The position numbers and the translations under genes are program-made. The notes beneath the pieces are model-generated. The model had not been told where the DNA came from. It saw nothing but the letters and a program-made list of their open reading frames with translations, and did not search any database. This document shows positions 25,049-34,218 of a DNA stretch of 64,000 nucleotides, in pieces (position 1 is the first letter of the stretch; the number at the start of each line of letters is the position of its first letter). Origin of the DNA: Strigops habroptila (Eukaryota > Chordata > Aves > Psittaciformes > Psittacidae); the NCBI RefSeq assembly GCF_004027225.2, contig NC_044277.2:29898995-29962994 (forward strand). Reading direction: 5' to 3'.

Positions 25049-26494
25049 GTGAGTGGTAGGGATGGTCTGCAGTTTATTGGAAGCATGTGACTTATTAATT
25101 AGAGCTCTTCAACACAGACTACCACATCTACCTCTCAAAGTACAGCTATCACAAATATGTTACATGCATGATAAATTTTGCTTTTGTAATAGACATTAAG
25201 CCCAGTGCAAAGACTAAGACAATCATCTGGAGGTCCATAGTGAAGATACACACCTCGGTTCAATGCTGAAATACCTGAGTTAACCCTCCAGTAAAAGACA
25301 AAGACCACACTTGTGTGAAGCAGGACTTTAACTTCTCTAGTGTATAAAACTATACTTACTTACTTCTCATTGGAGTTTTACCATAAGGTGAATGTTTGAT
25401 TTGCTTTATTTCATCAGTTAGTGGGAATTTCTCTCACTTCCATAATCTCTTTGATCTTTATTTTAACCACAACATCTCAAACTCAACAAGAACATTTAGA
25501 TGTAAAAATATTTGGATTTTTAATCATTGGCAGACTCTGCTTTTTGATGTGCCACTCAAATCTAGTGATCTACAGACTACCATACCAAAGGAGGAGCATT
25601 CTTTCAAGTGTGGCTCACAATCACCTGTTGAACACAAAAATATTGACCAACATCAAAAAGCCTCTCCATAGACACCAGTGGATATAACTCGTTATGACTG
25701 GCTTAAATAGTTGGATTGAAGGCTGCATTTGACTCGCTCTTTTCTCCTTGAAATGGAGAAACTGTTACAATCCAGGACCACATCTTCAAAGTAATGTTGG
25801 TGTCTACGTCTTGCTTAGCCACCTGTGGTGAGTCCAAAGTTTGCCTTATCATAAAAGTTATCCCAGTTAAGTCATAGAAGGCAAAGGGTTGTCACCTTTG
25901 AAACTCCTGCCTAACCTCGTGGATGCCTGATTTCATTTAAAGACCAGTTAAAGTAATCTGGTACAAATCACGAACAATCATTGAATATGGACAAGAGCCA
26001 CGGTCATCTTCTCTCTGGGTGAGATCCTGAACACTGGGCCACAGCATCAACCCCTGTGAACCGGTCTGTCTCGTTCCACCAGTCTCAAGGTACCACACAT
26101 GTAGTCATATCGAAGTTTGGCTCACAATTTAATTTGTTCTATTTTTCCAGTCCTTTGAATAACAGAGGATACATTTTAAACCACTGACAGAGGACACATA
26201 TGTTCTTAGCTGCACACACTGGTTTCAGCTCTCCATATTTGCTGTCTGTCAAAGCCACATTTTCCCTGTTCAGTAGGGCAGCAGCAGGGCTATGCTTAGA
26301 GAAGGAACATCAGAGTGATGCAGGCTGTGTACTGCCACGGCACATTCTGTGAGTAGCCCAGCTTTCTGGCTTAACTACTGTGTAAGGTACCTCCATTGTT
26401 TATTGAGATGTAATGGAATCAGTTTGGTTTAAAAGATGTCTATTTGAAAAGAATAAGCACTTCTCAATTAACAACACAAGCTATTCTTTTTCAG
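25049..26494 (+). other. IL7: IL7 intron 4
   Basis: A 1.4-kb intron with donor GTGAGT and acceptor TTTTTCAG. Short ORFs at 25396-25687 lack splice sites in register and are taken as chance. No repeat was recognised. Confidence 0.75.
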
Positions 26495-26647
26495 GTTTGC
26501 ATGCAGGTAAATACACATAATAACGAAGATACAGAAACAGGTGAACAGTCCAAAAAGAAATGTAACCAAGAATTATGTGAACTGAAGGAAAATATATCTA
26601 GCCTTCGATCCTGCTGGAATAAATTTGAAAAAATAATTTCCAGGTGA
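26495..26647 (+). CDS. IL7: IL7 coding exon 5 (last coding exon)
   Basis: 50 codons plus TGA (residues 132-181). It encodes the C-terminal helix ending SCWNKFEKIISR, closely parallel to TCWNKI near the human C-terminus, with cysteines at 133, 154, 159 and 171 and a sequon at N164. A second in-frame AG at 26505-26506 (ATGCAG) could serve as an alternative acceptor and would remove four residues. Confidence 0.92.
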   Translation, partial: VCMQVNTHNNEDTETGEQSKKKCNQELCELKENISSLRSCWNKFEKIISR

Positions 26648-27517
26648 TTCCAGGTGGATCCTGCTCTTTTCTTCCGAAGTGGCATTACTTGGTATCTTTG
26701 CATTTTATATGCATTCCTTGAGTAACTCTGCTCGCTTATATGAACACTTTATGCCAGAATTCTGATGGAAAGCTACTGTACCTTGTTCCTGGAGATGGAA
26801 TAAACAGAAACAGCTAAACCAAGCTGCTGAAGTCCAAGAAGTGGAAAAAAGACCAGCATTTGAAATAAAGAACTCAGCAGAAGGCTGCATCCCACCTTCG
26901 AGCTCTGGAAACTACTCTGAATTTTGTTTGAGTCAGTTTATAATACCGTCATATGAAAGCAATAGTGTCTGCTGCAATTTATAAAACCATCTTAGAAGCT
27001 TCAGGTGAAGAAAATGGTATGGAAAAGTATCTGGTTTCTTGCTATCTAAGTAAAATGCATCAAGGACCAAAAAAAGCAATTTACCAAACAAGTGGCTGAT
27101 CTTAGATCTGTTCTGCCGATGCAGTAATGTTTTCAGTGTGGGTATCTAATGGGTCTGCAAACTGATTTAAGTTTGGAAAAATAAGCAAAAGGTTAACTTT
27201 GTGAAAAACTTAGGAAGGGTACTGATTTTTGAGAGGTGTAGCACACTTCTACCAGCTGTGAGTAGAGGCAAGACAGCGAGACCTATGGAAGGTGAAAAAA
27301 GAGATTCGTGAACGTAAGTTTGTTCAGCTGACTGGAAACAGCACTAGTCTTGTGTATTTGGTTATCCTTGAGTTAGCTGCAGGAGGAGCTAGAATGTCTG
27401 ACCTTCAGATTGTGATTTCTTATATGCAATTATTTTATATAACGTGTTCAACATGTTAGACAAACATGACTTAAAATGTGTGAATATTTTCAGAGAATAA
27501 TATATTGGCATTTAATT

Positions 27518-27523
27518 AATAAA
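27518..27523 (+). terminator. IL7: Poly(A) signal AATAAA (proximal, IL7)
   Basis: A canonical hexamer in the IL7 3'UTR, about 100 bp before a second one. Followed by T-rich sequence. It is a possible alternative cleavage site. Confidence 0.5.
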
Positions 27524-27617
27524 GTGTTCATATTTAATTTTGGATAAATAGAAGTATTTTTATAGTTGTTTATAACTCTTTTGCAGTTTCTTACTTTGAT
27601 ATTATAACTCTTTTGGT

Positions 27618-27623
27618 AATAAA
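27618..27623 (+). terminator. IL7: Poly(A) signal AATAAA (distal, IL7)
   Basis: A canonical hexamer followed about 25 bases later by the GT-rich stretch ggctgttgttttgggtgt, the usual downstream element. This is the best candidate for the end of IL7 mRNA, about 170 bp before the ERV begins. Confidence 0.65.
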
Positions 27624-27807
27624 ATATTTTCTTCTATGGAATTGGGCTGTTGTTTTGGGTGTCATTAGTCCTTTTTTAGCTTTTTTCACATTAAAATGTA
27701 ATGTAACCTCCAGCTGCTTGGTACTTCCCATGATAAAATACCCATTTCTTAGTTGCTTGTCACCTGGCCAGTTTAGGTAGACATTTCCATACCAGGTATC
27801 TACCTTG

Positions 27808-27811
27808 GACT
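27808..27811 (+). repeat. Target-site duplication GACT, left copy
   Basis: The four bases before the 5' LTR match the four after the 3' LTR (35213-35216). The match supports a single intact insertion event. Confidence 0.7.
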
Positions 27812-28381
27812 TGTCCTGGGTTCAGCTATAGCAGTCATTTTTCTCCTGCTTAGTAGCTGGTGCAGTGCTGTGGTTTTTAACTTTCAGCCTGGGAACAACG
27901 CTGATAACACCGATGTTTTTAGTAGTTGCTAAGTAATGTTTATTCCAACCAAGGACTTTCTCAGTCTCATGCTTTGCCAGGGAGGAGGGGAAGCCAGGAG
28001 GAAGCAGAGACAGGACACCTGACCCAAACTAGCCAAAGGGGTATTCCATACCACAGCACGTCATGCCCAGTATATAAACCGGGGGGAGTTACCTGGAAGG
28101 CCCGGATCACTGCTCGGGTTGGGCTGGGTATCGGTCGGCGGGTGGTGAGCAATTGTATCCTCTCCCCTTGTTATTTCACTAATCGTTATTATCATTGGTG
28201 GTAGCAGTAGTGGTTTTGTGTTATACCTTAGTTGCGGGACTGCTCTTATCTCAACCCGTGGGAGTTACATTCTTCCCATTCTCCTCCCCATCCCTCTGGG
28301 AGCGGGGGGAGGAAGGGGGGGGGGGGGAGTGAGCGAGCGGCTGTGTGGTTCTGAGTTGCCGGCTGGGCTCAAACCACGACA
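27812..28381 (+). repeat. 5' LTR of the ERVL provirus
   Basis: 570 bp with TG...CA ends, from TGTCCTGGG to CACGACA. A TATA box (TATATAAA, 28071) marks the U3 promoter. A very G-rich run lies near 28298-28328. No AATAAA was found inside, so the R/U5 boundary is not placed. It is almost identical to 34641-35212. Confidence 0.92.
28071..28078 (+). promoter_or_regulatory. LTR TATA box
   Basis: TATATAAA in the 5' LTR, repeated at the same place in the 3' LTR (34904-34911). It is the expected core promoter element of the provirus. The 3' copy would direct transcription into the flanking DNA toward the 3' end of ZC2HC1A. Confidence 0.6.
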
Positions 28382-28390
28382 GTTTCTTTT

Positions 28391-28408
28391 TGGTGCCCAA
28401 CGTGGGGC
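28391..28408 (+). other. Primer binding site, tRNA-Lys(1,2)-like
   Basis: TGGTGCCCAACGTGGGGC begins nine bases after the 5' LTR. It differs at one position from the tRNA-Lys(1,2) primer site used by several class II retroviruses. Many mammalian ERVL elements are named for a leucine tRNA primer, so the pairing with an ERVL pol is worth noting. Confidence 0.7.
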
Positions 28409-28492
28409 TCGAAAGGTTGAGATAACGACAGATCTGACCAGAGTGTGTTTAATCATATTTGTGATAAGCATTCATTGTTACTACTCGTCACA

Positions 28493-31036
28493 ATGGTGAT
28501 TATTTGGCTCTCAGACTTGTTGCGCTTGATCTCAGAGTTTCAGCATGTTGTACCTTACTTACAGCCACTATTTGCTGTTTTAGCGTTTATCGGCTGGGGG
28601 GCCTGGGCTAAGGTTCTTGTTTCACTGTACTTCATGGTAATGACTTGTAATACAATAGACTCATTGATCATGAAACTGGTCTGGTTTGTGCTTCCAGTGT
28701 GGCCATCACCACTATACATTGGGAGGTATATAATGAAATATTTTAGCAATTGCATATCTTTTTTTTTCTCCTCGGGGGGTAAACTTACGAAGGAAGCATT
28801 CTCTTTCACCCCCCGTTCCCCCACCAGCCTATTTGCAACAGCAGTTGAGAGTTCTGAAGGTTTTAGATGGCCTTTGAGTACCCTTGAAACCTGCCTGCTG
28901 ATTGTGCTGGGGATCAGCATGTTGGCAAACATACGGAGTGTGTTTTACCCACGGCCATCCCGTCGTAGGAACATTCTATTTCGTTTAATGTCAAAAATTC
29001 AGCAGTATCAGGTTCGAATCTGGTCTAGGGTTAGACGACGATATAGGAGGACCACCAGGAGATTTTCCCTGAGGCTGGACAGTTATGAGTGGCAGGGTGT
29101 GTGGGATAGTATGGGCAAGTATCTAGGCCAGTGGGCCCCTCCAGTGCTTTGGAACTTCACCACTGAACAAGTGCAACATCCGGAAAAACTAGTAAAACAC
29201 TTAAACGAGGTGTGCTGTCGTCCTGGTTATACCAGAGAGGGACAAATTTTGGCAACGTGCTGGGGCTTGGCCTATGCCTACAGAGCCCTGCTCAACACTA
29301 TCCAGCACCTTCAAAGGGAAAAAAATGTCTCTGGATCTGATGGCAAAGCAACAGACAACGCAGCTATGCCAACTACAAGCACAGCAGCTACTCAGACCCT
29401 GACCACAACAGTCAACACAGCTACTCCAAGTACAGCAGCTACATCAACCCCAGTGACAAGCACAACAGCTACTCAAACCCTGACCACAACAGACAACGCA
29501 ACTACTCCAACTTCAAATACAGCAGTTACACCAACCCCAGTGACAAGCACAACAGCTACTCAAATCCCGACAGCAACAGACAATATGGCTACTCCAAGCA
29601 CCGCAGCCACACCAACCCCAGTGACAAGCACAGTAGCTACTCAAACCCCGACAGCAACAGACAATATAGCTACTCCAAGCACCACAGCTACACCAACCCC
29701 AGTGACAAGCACAGTAGCTACTCAAACCCCGACAGCAACAGATAATGCAGCTGTTGCTGTTACTCAACTCCCAAGCACGACAGTTGCACCAACCCCAGCA
29801 ATAGACATTGCAACCACTCCAATCCTAGTGGCAGACACTGCAGCCACTCCAACCACAGTGACAAACACTGCAGCTAAACCAAATGTCCAGTTTGTGACAA
29901 TGTCTGTTGCCCCTGTAAGCAAAAGCAGACGAAAGGCACAAAGAGCAACCCGCGAAGCGAAGAAAGATGAAGACCCAGTGCCATTACTATATGCAACAGC
30001 ACCTGAACAAGAGTTACTACTACGTGGGTCAGAGGAAGAGGAAGAAGAAGAAGAGGTCACTTCTCGACCCCGGACCTCAACCGAACTACGGAATATGCGA
30101 AAAGATTTCACCCGTCTTCCAGGGGAGCACATTGTCACCTGGTTGCTCCGGTGCTGGGACAATGGGGCCAACGGTCACGAACTAGAAGGTAGGGAAGCCA
30201 AGCAGCTGGGATCACTTGCTAAGGAAGGAGGAATTGACAAAGCGATTGCAAGAGAGAAGCGAGCCCTCAGTCTTTGGAGGCGGCTCCTGGCAGCTGTGAA
30301 GGAAAGGTTTCCCTACAAAGACGATATTACGAATCACTCAGCCAACTGGACCACGATAGAGAAAGGCATCCAGTCCCTGAGGGAATCAGCCATTATAGAG
30401 ATGATCTATCGTAGGCCGGATTCCAGGAACACATCCGTAGATCCAGATGAAGTCGAATGTACACGACCCATGTGGCGGAAACTTACACGGAGTGCGCCAT
30501 CATCATATGCCCACACATTGGCATCAATGACCTGGAATGACGGAGTATCACCAACAGTGGATTTCCTGATTCGTCAACTCCGAGAGTTCGAAGACAATCT
30601 CACCCCTTCCATCATTTCAGCTGTGAAAAAACTGTCCCAGGAGTTCAAACAATTGAGAGACGATTTATCCGATCTATCCAGCTCTCCACGCGTACCAGCC
30701 CATGTCTCAGCTATCAACAGAAGGCGCCCTACTGCTCGAGAAAGAAAATATAGGAGGTACACGCCACGGGCCACCCTATGGTTTTACCTGCGGGATCATG
30801 GAGAAGACATGAGAAAGTGGGATGGAAAACCTACTTCAGCTCTGGAGCAACGGGTGCGTGAACTGAAGAGGAGAACAATGGTCAAGGATGATCCTCCCAG
30901 GAAAGCTGCTGCTCCAGTCTCTGGCGAGCAGTTTCCCAGATGGAGCGAAAGAGCTGATTTTACTCCAGCTCCTGTGATAAGGTATACTAATCCCTTTCTA
31001 CAAGACAGAAGTGGAGAATTTTGTGATCACTATTAG
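28493..31036 (+). CDS. gag: ERVL gag polyprotein, with N-terminal hydrophobic region and Thr/Pro repeats
   Basis: 847 codons from the first ATG (the frame is open a little further up without an ATG) to TAG at 31034-31036. Layout by residue: hydrophobic segments at about 20-50, 55-77 and 130-152; an Arg-rich basic stretch at about 155-195; a conserved WGLAYAYRAL block near 275; a Thr/Pro/Ala-rich tandem repeat at about 290-420 trailing to 470; an acidic Glu run near 515; then the capsid-like part (about 525-700), whose blocks such as TWLLRCWDNGA and LSLWRRLL resemble MuERV-L/Fv1-type capsids. The C-terminal part is basic and shows no CCHC zinc knuckle. Mammalian ERVL gag is shorter, and the membrane-like N-terminus with mucin-like repeats is unusual. 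The frame is intact throughout. Confidence 0.85.
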   Translation: MVIIWLSDLLRLISEFQHVVPYLQPLFAVLAFIGWGAWAKVLVSLYFMVMTCNTIDSLIMKLVWFVLPVWPSPLYIGRYIMKYFSNCISFFFSSGGKLTKEAFSFTPRSPTSLFATAVESSEGFRWPLSTLETCLLIVLGISMLANIRSVFYPRPSRRRNILFRLMSKIQQYQVRIWSRVRRRYRRTTRRFSLRLDSYEWQGVWDSMGKYLGQWAPPVLWNFTTEQVQHPEKLVKHLNEVCCRPGYTREGQILATCWGLAYAYRALLNTIQHLQREKNVSGSDGKATDNAAMPTTSTAATQTLTTTVNTATPSTAATSTPVTSTTATQTLTTTDNATTPTSNTAVTPTPVTSTTATQIPTATDNMATPSTAATPTPVTSTVATQTPTATDNIATPSTTATPTPVTSTVATQTPTATDNAAVAVTQLPSTTVAPTPAIDIATTPILVADTAATPTTVTNTAAKPNVQFVTMSVAPVSKSRRKAQRATREAKKDEDPVPLLYATAPEQELLLRGSEEEEEEEEVTSRPRTSTELRNMRKDFTRLPGEHIVTWLLRCWDNGANGHELEGREAKQLGSLAKEGGIDKAIAREKRALSLWRRLLAAVKERFPYKDDITNHSANWTTIEKGIQSLRESAIIEMIYRRPDSRNTSVDPDEVECTRPMWRKLTRSAPSSYAHTLASMTWNDGVSPTVDFLIRQLREFEDNLTPSIISAVKKLSQEFKQLRDDLSDLSSSPRVPAHVSAINRRRPTARERKYRRYTPRATLWFYLRDHGEDMRKWDGKPTSALEQRVRELKRRTMVKDDPPRKAAAPVSGEQFPRWSERADFTPAPVIRYTNPFLQDRSGEFCDHY
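29370..29755 (+). repeat. 81-bp tandem repeat inside gag
   Basis: The marker cagtgacaag starts at 29451, 29538, 29619 and 29700, giving periods of 87, 81 and 81 bp. All are multiples of three, so the frame is kept. The unit encodes about 27 residues, mostly Thr, Ala, Pro, Ser and Gln. Less regular Thr-rich sequence follows to about 29880. Copy number is likely to vary between ERV copies. Confidence 0.88.
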
Positions 31037-31546
31037 AGGGGTCCTGCCTCCAGCCAGGTGGAGGAGAGGGATAATCGGGTTTACTGGACTGTGTGGATCA
31101 GATGGCCTGGCACATCAGTCCCACAGAAGTATAAGGCTCTAGTAGATACCGGTGCACAGGGTACTCTGATGCCATCAAGGTATCAAGGGGCGAAACCCAT
31201 TTCTATTTCTGGAGTGACAGGAGGATCCCAAGCGTTAACTATGCTGGAAGCTGAAATCAGCCTGACTGGGAGGAAGTGGCAAAAGCACCCCATTGTAACT
31301 GGTCCAGGGGCTCCATGCATCCTTGGCATAGGCTATCTCAGGAGAGGGTATTTCAAAGACCCAAAAGGGTATAGATGGGCTTTTGGTATCGCTGCCTTGG
31401 AGACAGAGGAAATTAAGCAGCTGTCCACCTTACCCGGTCTCTCAGAGGATCCTTCTGTTGTGGGGTTGCTGAAGGTCGAAGAACAACAAGTGCCAATTGC
31501 GACCACAACAGTGCACCGGCGGCAATATCGCACCGAGACTCCTTGA
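31037..31546 (+). CDS. pro: ERVL aspartic protease (same frame as gag, after UAG)
   Basis: Open in the gag frame from the codon after the gag TAG to TGA at 31544-31546 (169 codons). The active-site DTG lies at 31145-31153 in the context LVDTGAQ, as in retroviral proteases, followed by a flap-like glycine-rich region and a LGIGYL block. No ATG is placed to start it separately, so expression would need read-through of the UAG, as in gammaretroviruses, or the UAG is a disabling mutation. It ends early relative to RT because of a frame change near 31535. Confidence 0.8.
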   Translation, partial: RGPASSQVEERDNRVYWTVWIRWPGTSVPQKYKALVDTGAQGTLMPSRYQGAKPISISGVTGGSQALTMLEAEISLTGRKWQKHPIVTGPGAPCILGIGYLRRGYFKDPKGYRWAFGIAALETEEIKQLSTLPGLSEDPSVVGLLKVEEQQVPIATTTVHRRQYRTETP

Positions 31547-34218
31547 TTCCCATCCATAAGCTGATCCGCAGACTGGAGAGCCAAGGAGTGATCAGCAGGA
31601 CCTGCTCACCCTTTAATAGCCCCATATGGCCAGTGCAAAAGTCTAATGGAGAGTGGAGATTAACAGTAGACTATCGTGGCCTGAACGAAGTCACACCACC
31701 ATTGAGTGCTGCCGTACCGGACATGTTAGAACTTCAGTATGAACTGGAGTCAAAGGCAGCCAAGTGGTATGCCACAATTGACATTGCCAATGCATTTTTC
31801 TCAATCCCTTTGGCAGCAGAATGCAGGCCACAGTTTGCTTTCACTTGGAGGGGCGTCCAGTACACTTGGAACCGACTGCCCCAGGGGTGGAAACACAGCC
31901 CTACCATCTGCCATGGATTGATCCAGACTGCACTGGAACAGGGGCAAGCTCCAGAACACCTGCAATACATTGATGACATCATCGTGTGGGGTGATACAGC
32001 GGAAGAAGTTTTTGAGAAAGGGAGGAAAATAATCCAAATCCTGCTGAAGGCCGGTTTTGCCATAAAACAGAATAAGGTCAAGGGACCTGCACAGGAGATT
32101 CAATTTTTGGGAATAAAATGGCAAGATGGACGCCGCCAGATCCCCACAGACGTGATCAACAAGATAACAGCAATGTCTCCACCAACTAACAAGAAAGAAA
32201 CACAAGCTTTCTTAGGTGTTGTGGGGTTCTGGAGAATGCACATCCCAAATTACAGTCTGATTGTAAGCCATCTCTATCACGTGATGTGGAAGAAGAATGA
32301 TTTCAAATGGGGCCCTGAGCAACAACAAGCCTTTGAACAAATTAAACGAGAAATAGTTCATGCAGTAGCCCTTGGACCAGTCCGGGCCGGGCCAGATGTG
32401 AAAAATGTGCTCTATACCGCAGCTGGGGAGAATGGTCCTACCTGGAGCCTCTGGCAGAAAGCTCCAGGGGAGACTCGAGGTCGACCCCTTGGCTTTTGGA
32501 GTCGGGGATATAAAGGATCCGAGGCCAGCTACGCTCCCACTGAAAAAGAGATACTGGCAGCCTATGAAGGGGTTCGAGCTGCCTCAGAAGTGATTGGAAC
32601 TGAAGCGCAGCTCCTCCTGGCACCCCGGTTGCCTGTGCTGGGCTGGATGTTCAAAGGCAGGGTCTCCTCTACACATCATGCAACTGATGCTACCTGGAGT
32701 AAGTGGGCCGCACTAATTACACAACGAGCTCGAATAGGAAATCCCAGTCGTCCAGGAATTCTAGAAGTCATCATGGACTGGCCAGAGGGCAAAGATTTTG
32801 GGATGTCACCAGAAGAGGAGGTGACGCGTGCTGAAGAGGCCCCACCATATAATGAACTGTCAGAGAGTGAAAAGCAATATGCCTTGTTTACTGATGGGTC
32901 CTGCCATATTGTGGGAAAGCATCGGAGATGGAAGGCAGCTGTGTGGAGTCCCCTGCGACAAGTTGCAGAAACTGCTGAGGGAGAGGGTGAATCGAGTCAG
33001 CTTGCAGAGGTGAAAGCCATCCAGCTGGCCTTGGACATTGCTGAACGAGAAAAATGGCCAGTACTTTATCTCTATACTGACTCATGGATGGTGGCAAATG
33101 CCCTGTGGGGGTGGTTGCAGCAATGGAAGCAGAGCAACTGGCAACGCAGAAGTAAACCCATCTGGGCTGCTGCATTGTGGCAAGATATCGCTGCTCGGGT
33201 GCAGAACCTGGTGGTGAAGGTACGCCACGTAGATGCTCATGTACCCAAGAGTCGGGCCACTGAGGAACACCAGAATAACCAGCAAGTGGATAAAGCTGCT
33301 AAGATTAAAGTGGCTCAGATGGACTTGGATTGGCAACATAAGGGTGAATTATTTTTAGCCCGGTGGGCCCATGACACCTCAGGCCATCAAGGCAGAGATG
33401 CAACATATAGATGGGCTCGTGATGGAGGGGTGGACTTAACGATGGACACTATTGCCCAGGTTATTCACGAATGTGAAACATGTGCTGCAATTAAGCAAGC
33501 CAAGCGGTTAAAGCCTCTCTGGTATGGAGGACGATGGCTGAAGTACAAATATGGGGAGGCCTGGCAGATTGACTATATCACACTCCCACCAACCTGCCAG
33601 GGCAAGCGCTATGTGCTTACCATGGTGGAAGCAACCACCGGCTGGCTGGTAACATACGCTGTGTCCCACGCCACTGCCCGGAACACTATCCTGGGCCTTG
33701 AGAAACAAGTCTTGTGGCGACACGGCACCCCAGAGAGAATTGAGTCAGACAATGGGACTCATTTCCGGAACAACCTCATAGACACTTGGGCCAAAGAGCA
33801 TGGCATTGAGTGGGTATACCACATCCCCTACCATGCACCAGCCTCTGGGAAAATCGAACGGTACAATGGGCTGTTAAAAACTACACTGAGAGCAATGGGT
33901 GGTGGGACTTTCAAACACTGGGATACACATTTACCAAAAGCCACCTGGTTGGTCAACAGTAGGGGATCTGCCAACAGGGCTGGCCCAGCCCAATCAGAAC
34001 TTTTACGTACTGTAGAGGGGGATAAAGTTCCTGTGGTGCACATAATGAATTTGTTGGGGAAGACAGTCTGGGTTATTCCTGCTTCAGGTAAAGGCAAACC
34101 CACTCGTGGGGTTGCTTTTGCTCAGGGACCTGGATATACTTGGTGGGTAATGCGGGAAGATGGGGAAGTCCGATGTGTACCTCAAGGGGATTTGATTTTG
34201 GGGGAAAACAGCCAATGA
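31543..34218 (+). CDS. pol: ERVL pol: reverse transcriptase, RNase H, integrase
   Basis: About 891 codons. The frame is open from 31417, but homology to pol starts near 31534. RT: fingers block with SPIWPV, catalytic YIDD at 31966-31977. RNase H: TDGS at 32890-32901, an E in the EVKAIQLALD block and TDS further on. Integrase: an HHCC-type zinc site (two His then CETC), then D at 33571, D at 33748 and E at 33856; the last two are separated by 35 residues, the canonical D,D(35)E spacing. The product would make and integrate proviral DNA. It is in a different frame (-1) from protease. No inner stop codon. No dUTPase or env follows. Confidence 0.9.
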   Translation: MIPIHKLIRRLESQGVISRTCSPFNSPIWPVQKSNGEWRLTVDYRGLNEVTPPLSAAVPDMLELQYELESKAAKWYATIDIANAFFSIPLAAECRPQFAFTWRGVQYTWNRLPQGWKHSPTICHGLIQTALEQGQAPEHLQYIDDIIVWGDTAEEVFEKGRKIIQILLKAGFAIKQNKVKGPAQEIQFLGIKWQDGRRQIPTDVINKITAMSPPTNKKETQAFLGVVGFWRMHIPNYSLIVSHLYHVMWKKNDFKWGPEQQQAFEQIKREIVHAVALGPVRAGPDVKNVLYTAAGENGPTWSLWQKAPGETRGRPLGFWSRGYKGSEASYAPTEKEILAAYEGVRAASEVIGTEAQLLLAPRLPVLGWMFKGRVSSTHHATDATWSKWAALITQRARIGNPSRPGILEVIMDWPEGKDFGMSPEEEVTRAEEAPPYNELSESEKQYALFTDGSCHIVGKHRRWKAAVWSPLRQVAETAEGEGESSQLAEVKAIQLALDIAEREKWPVLYLYTDSWMVANALWGWLQQWKQSNWQRRSKPIWAAALWQDIAARVQNLVVKVRHVDAHVPKSRATEEHQNNQQVDKAAKIKVAQMDLDWQHKGELFLARWAHDTSGHQGRDATYRWARDGGVDLTMDTIAQVIHECETCAAIKQAKRLKPLWYGGRWLKYKYGEAWQIDYITLPPTCQGKRYVLTMVEATTGWLVTYAVSHATARNTILGLEKQVLWRHGTPERIESDNGTHFRNNLIDTWAKEHGIEWVYHIPYHAPASGKIERYNGLLKTTLRAMGGGTFKHWDTHLPKATWLVNSRGSANRAGPAQSELLRTVEGDKVPVVHIMNLLGKTVWVIPASGKGKPTRGVAFAQGPGYTWWVMREDGEVRCVPQGDLILGENSQ

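Larger units (their letters stand above)
26648..27642 (+). other. IL7: IL7 3' untranslated region (predicted)
   Basis: About 1 kb of AT-rich sequence from the stop codon to the stronger poly(A) site. ATTTA-type pentamers occur near the end (for example around 27510-27535) and could affect mRNA stability. No coding ORF or repeat was found. The end is inferred from poly(A) signals. Confidence 0.6.

Noticed and set aside
28445-28492. Upstream extension of the gag frame before the first ATG
   Set aside because: The frame is open but begins with GTG. Eukaryotic initiation is more likely at the first ATG, 28493.
29513-30171. Minus-strand ORFs opposite gag, one rich in Cys and Trp
   Set aside because: Complement of the Thr/Pro tandem repeat and acidic region of gag. 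The Cys pattern only mirrors the 81-bp repeat.
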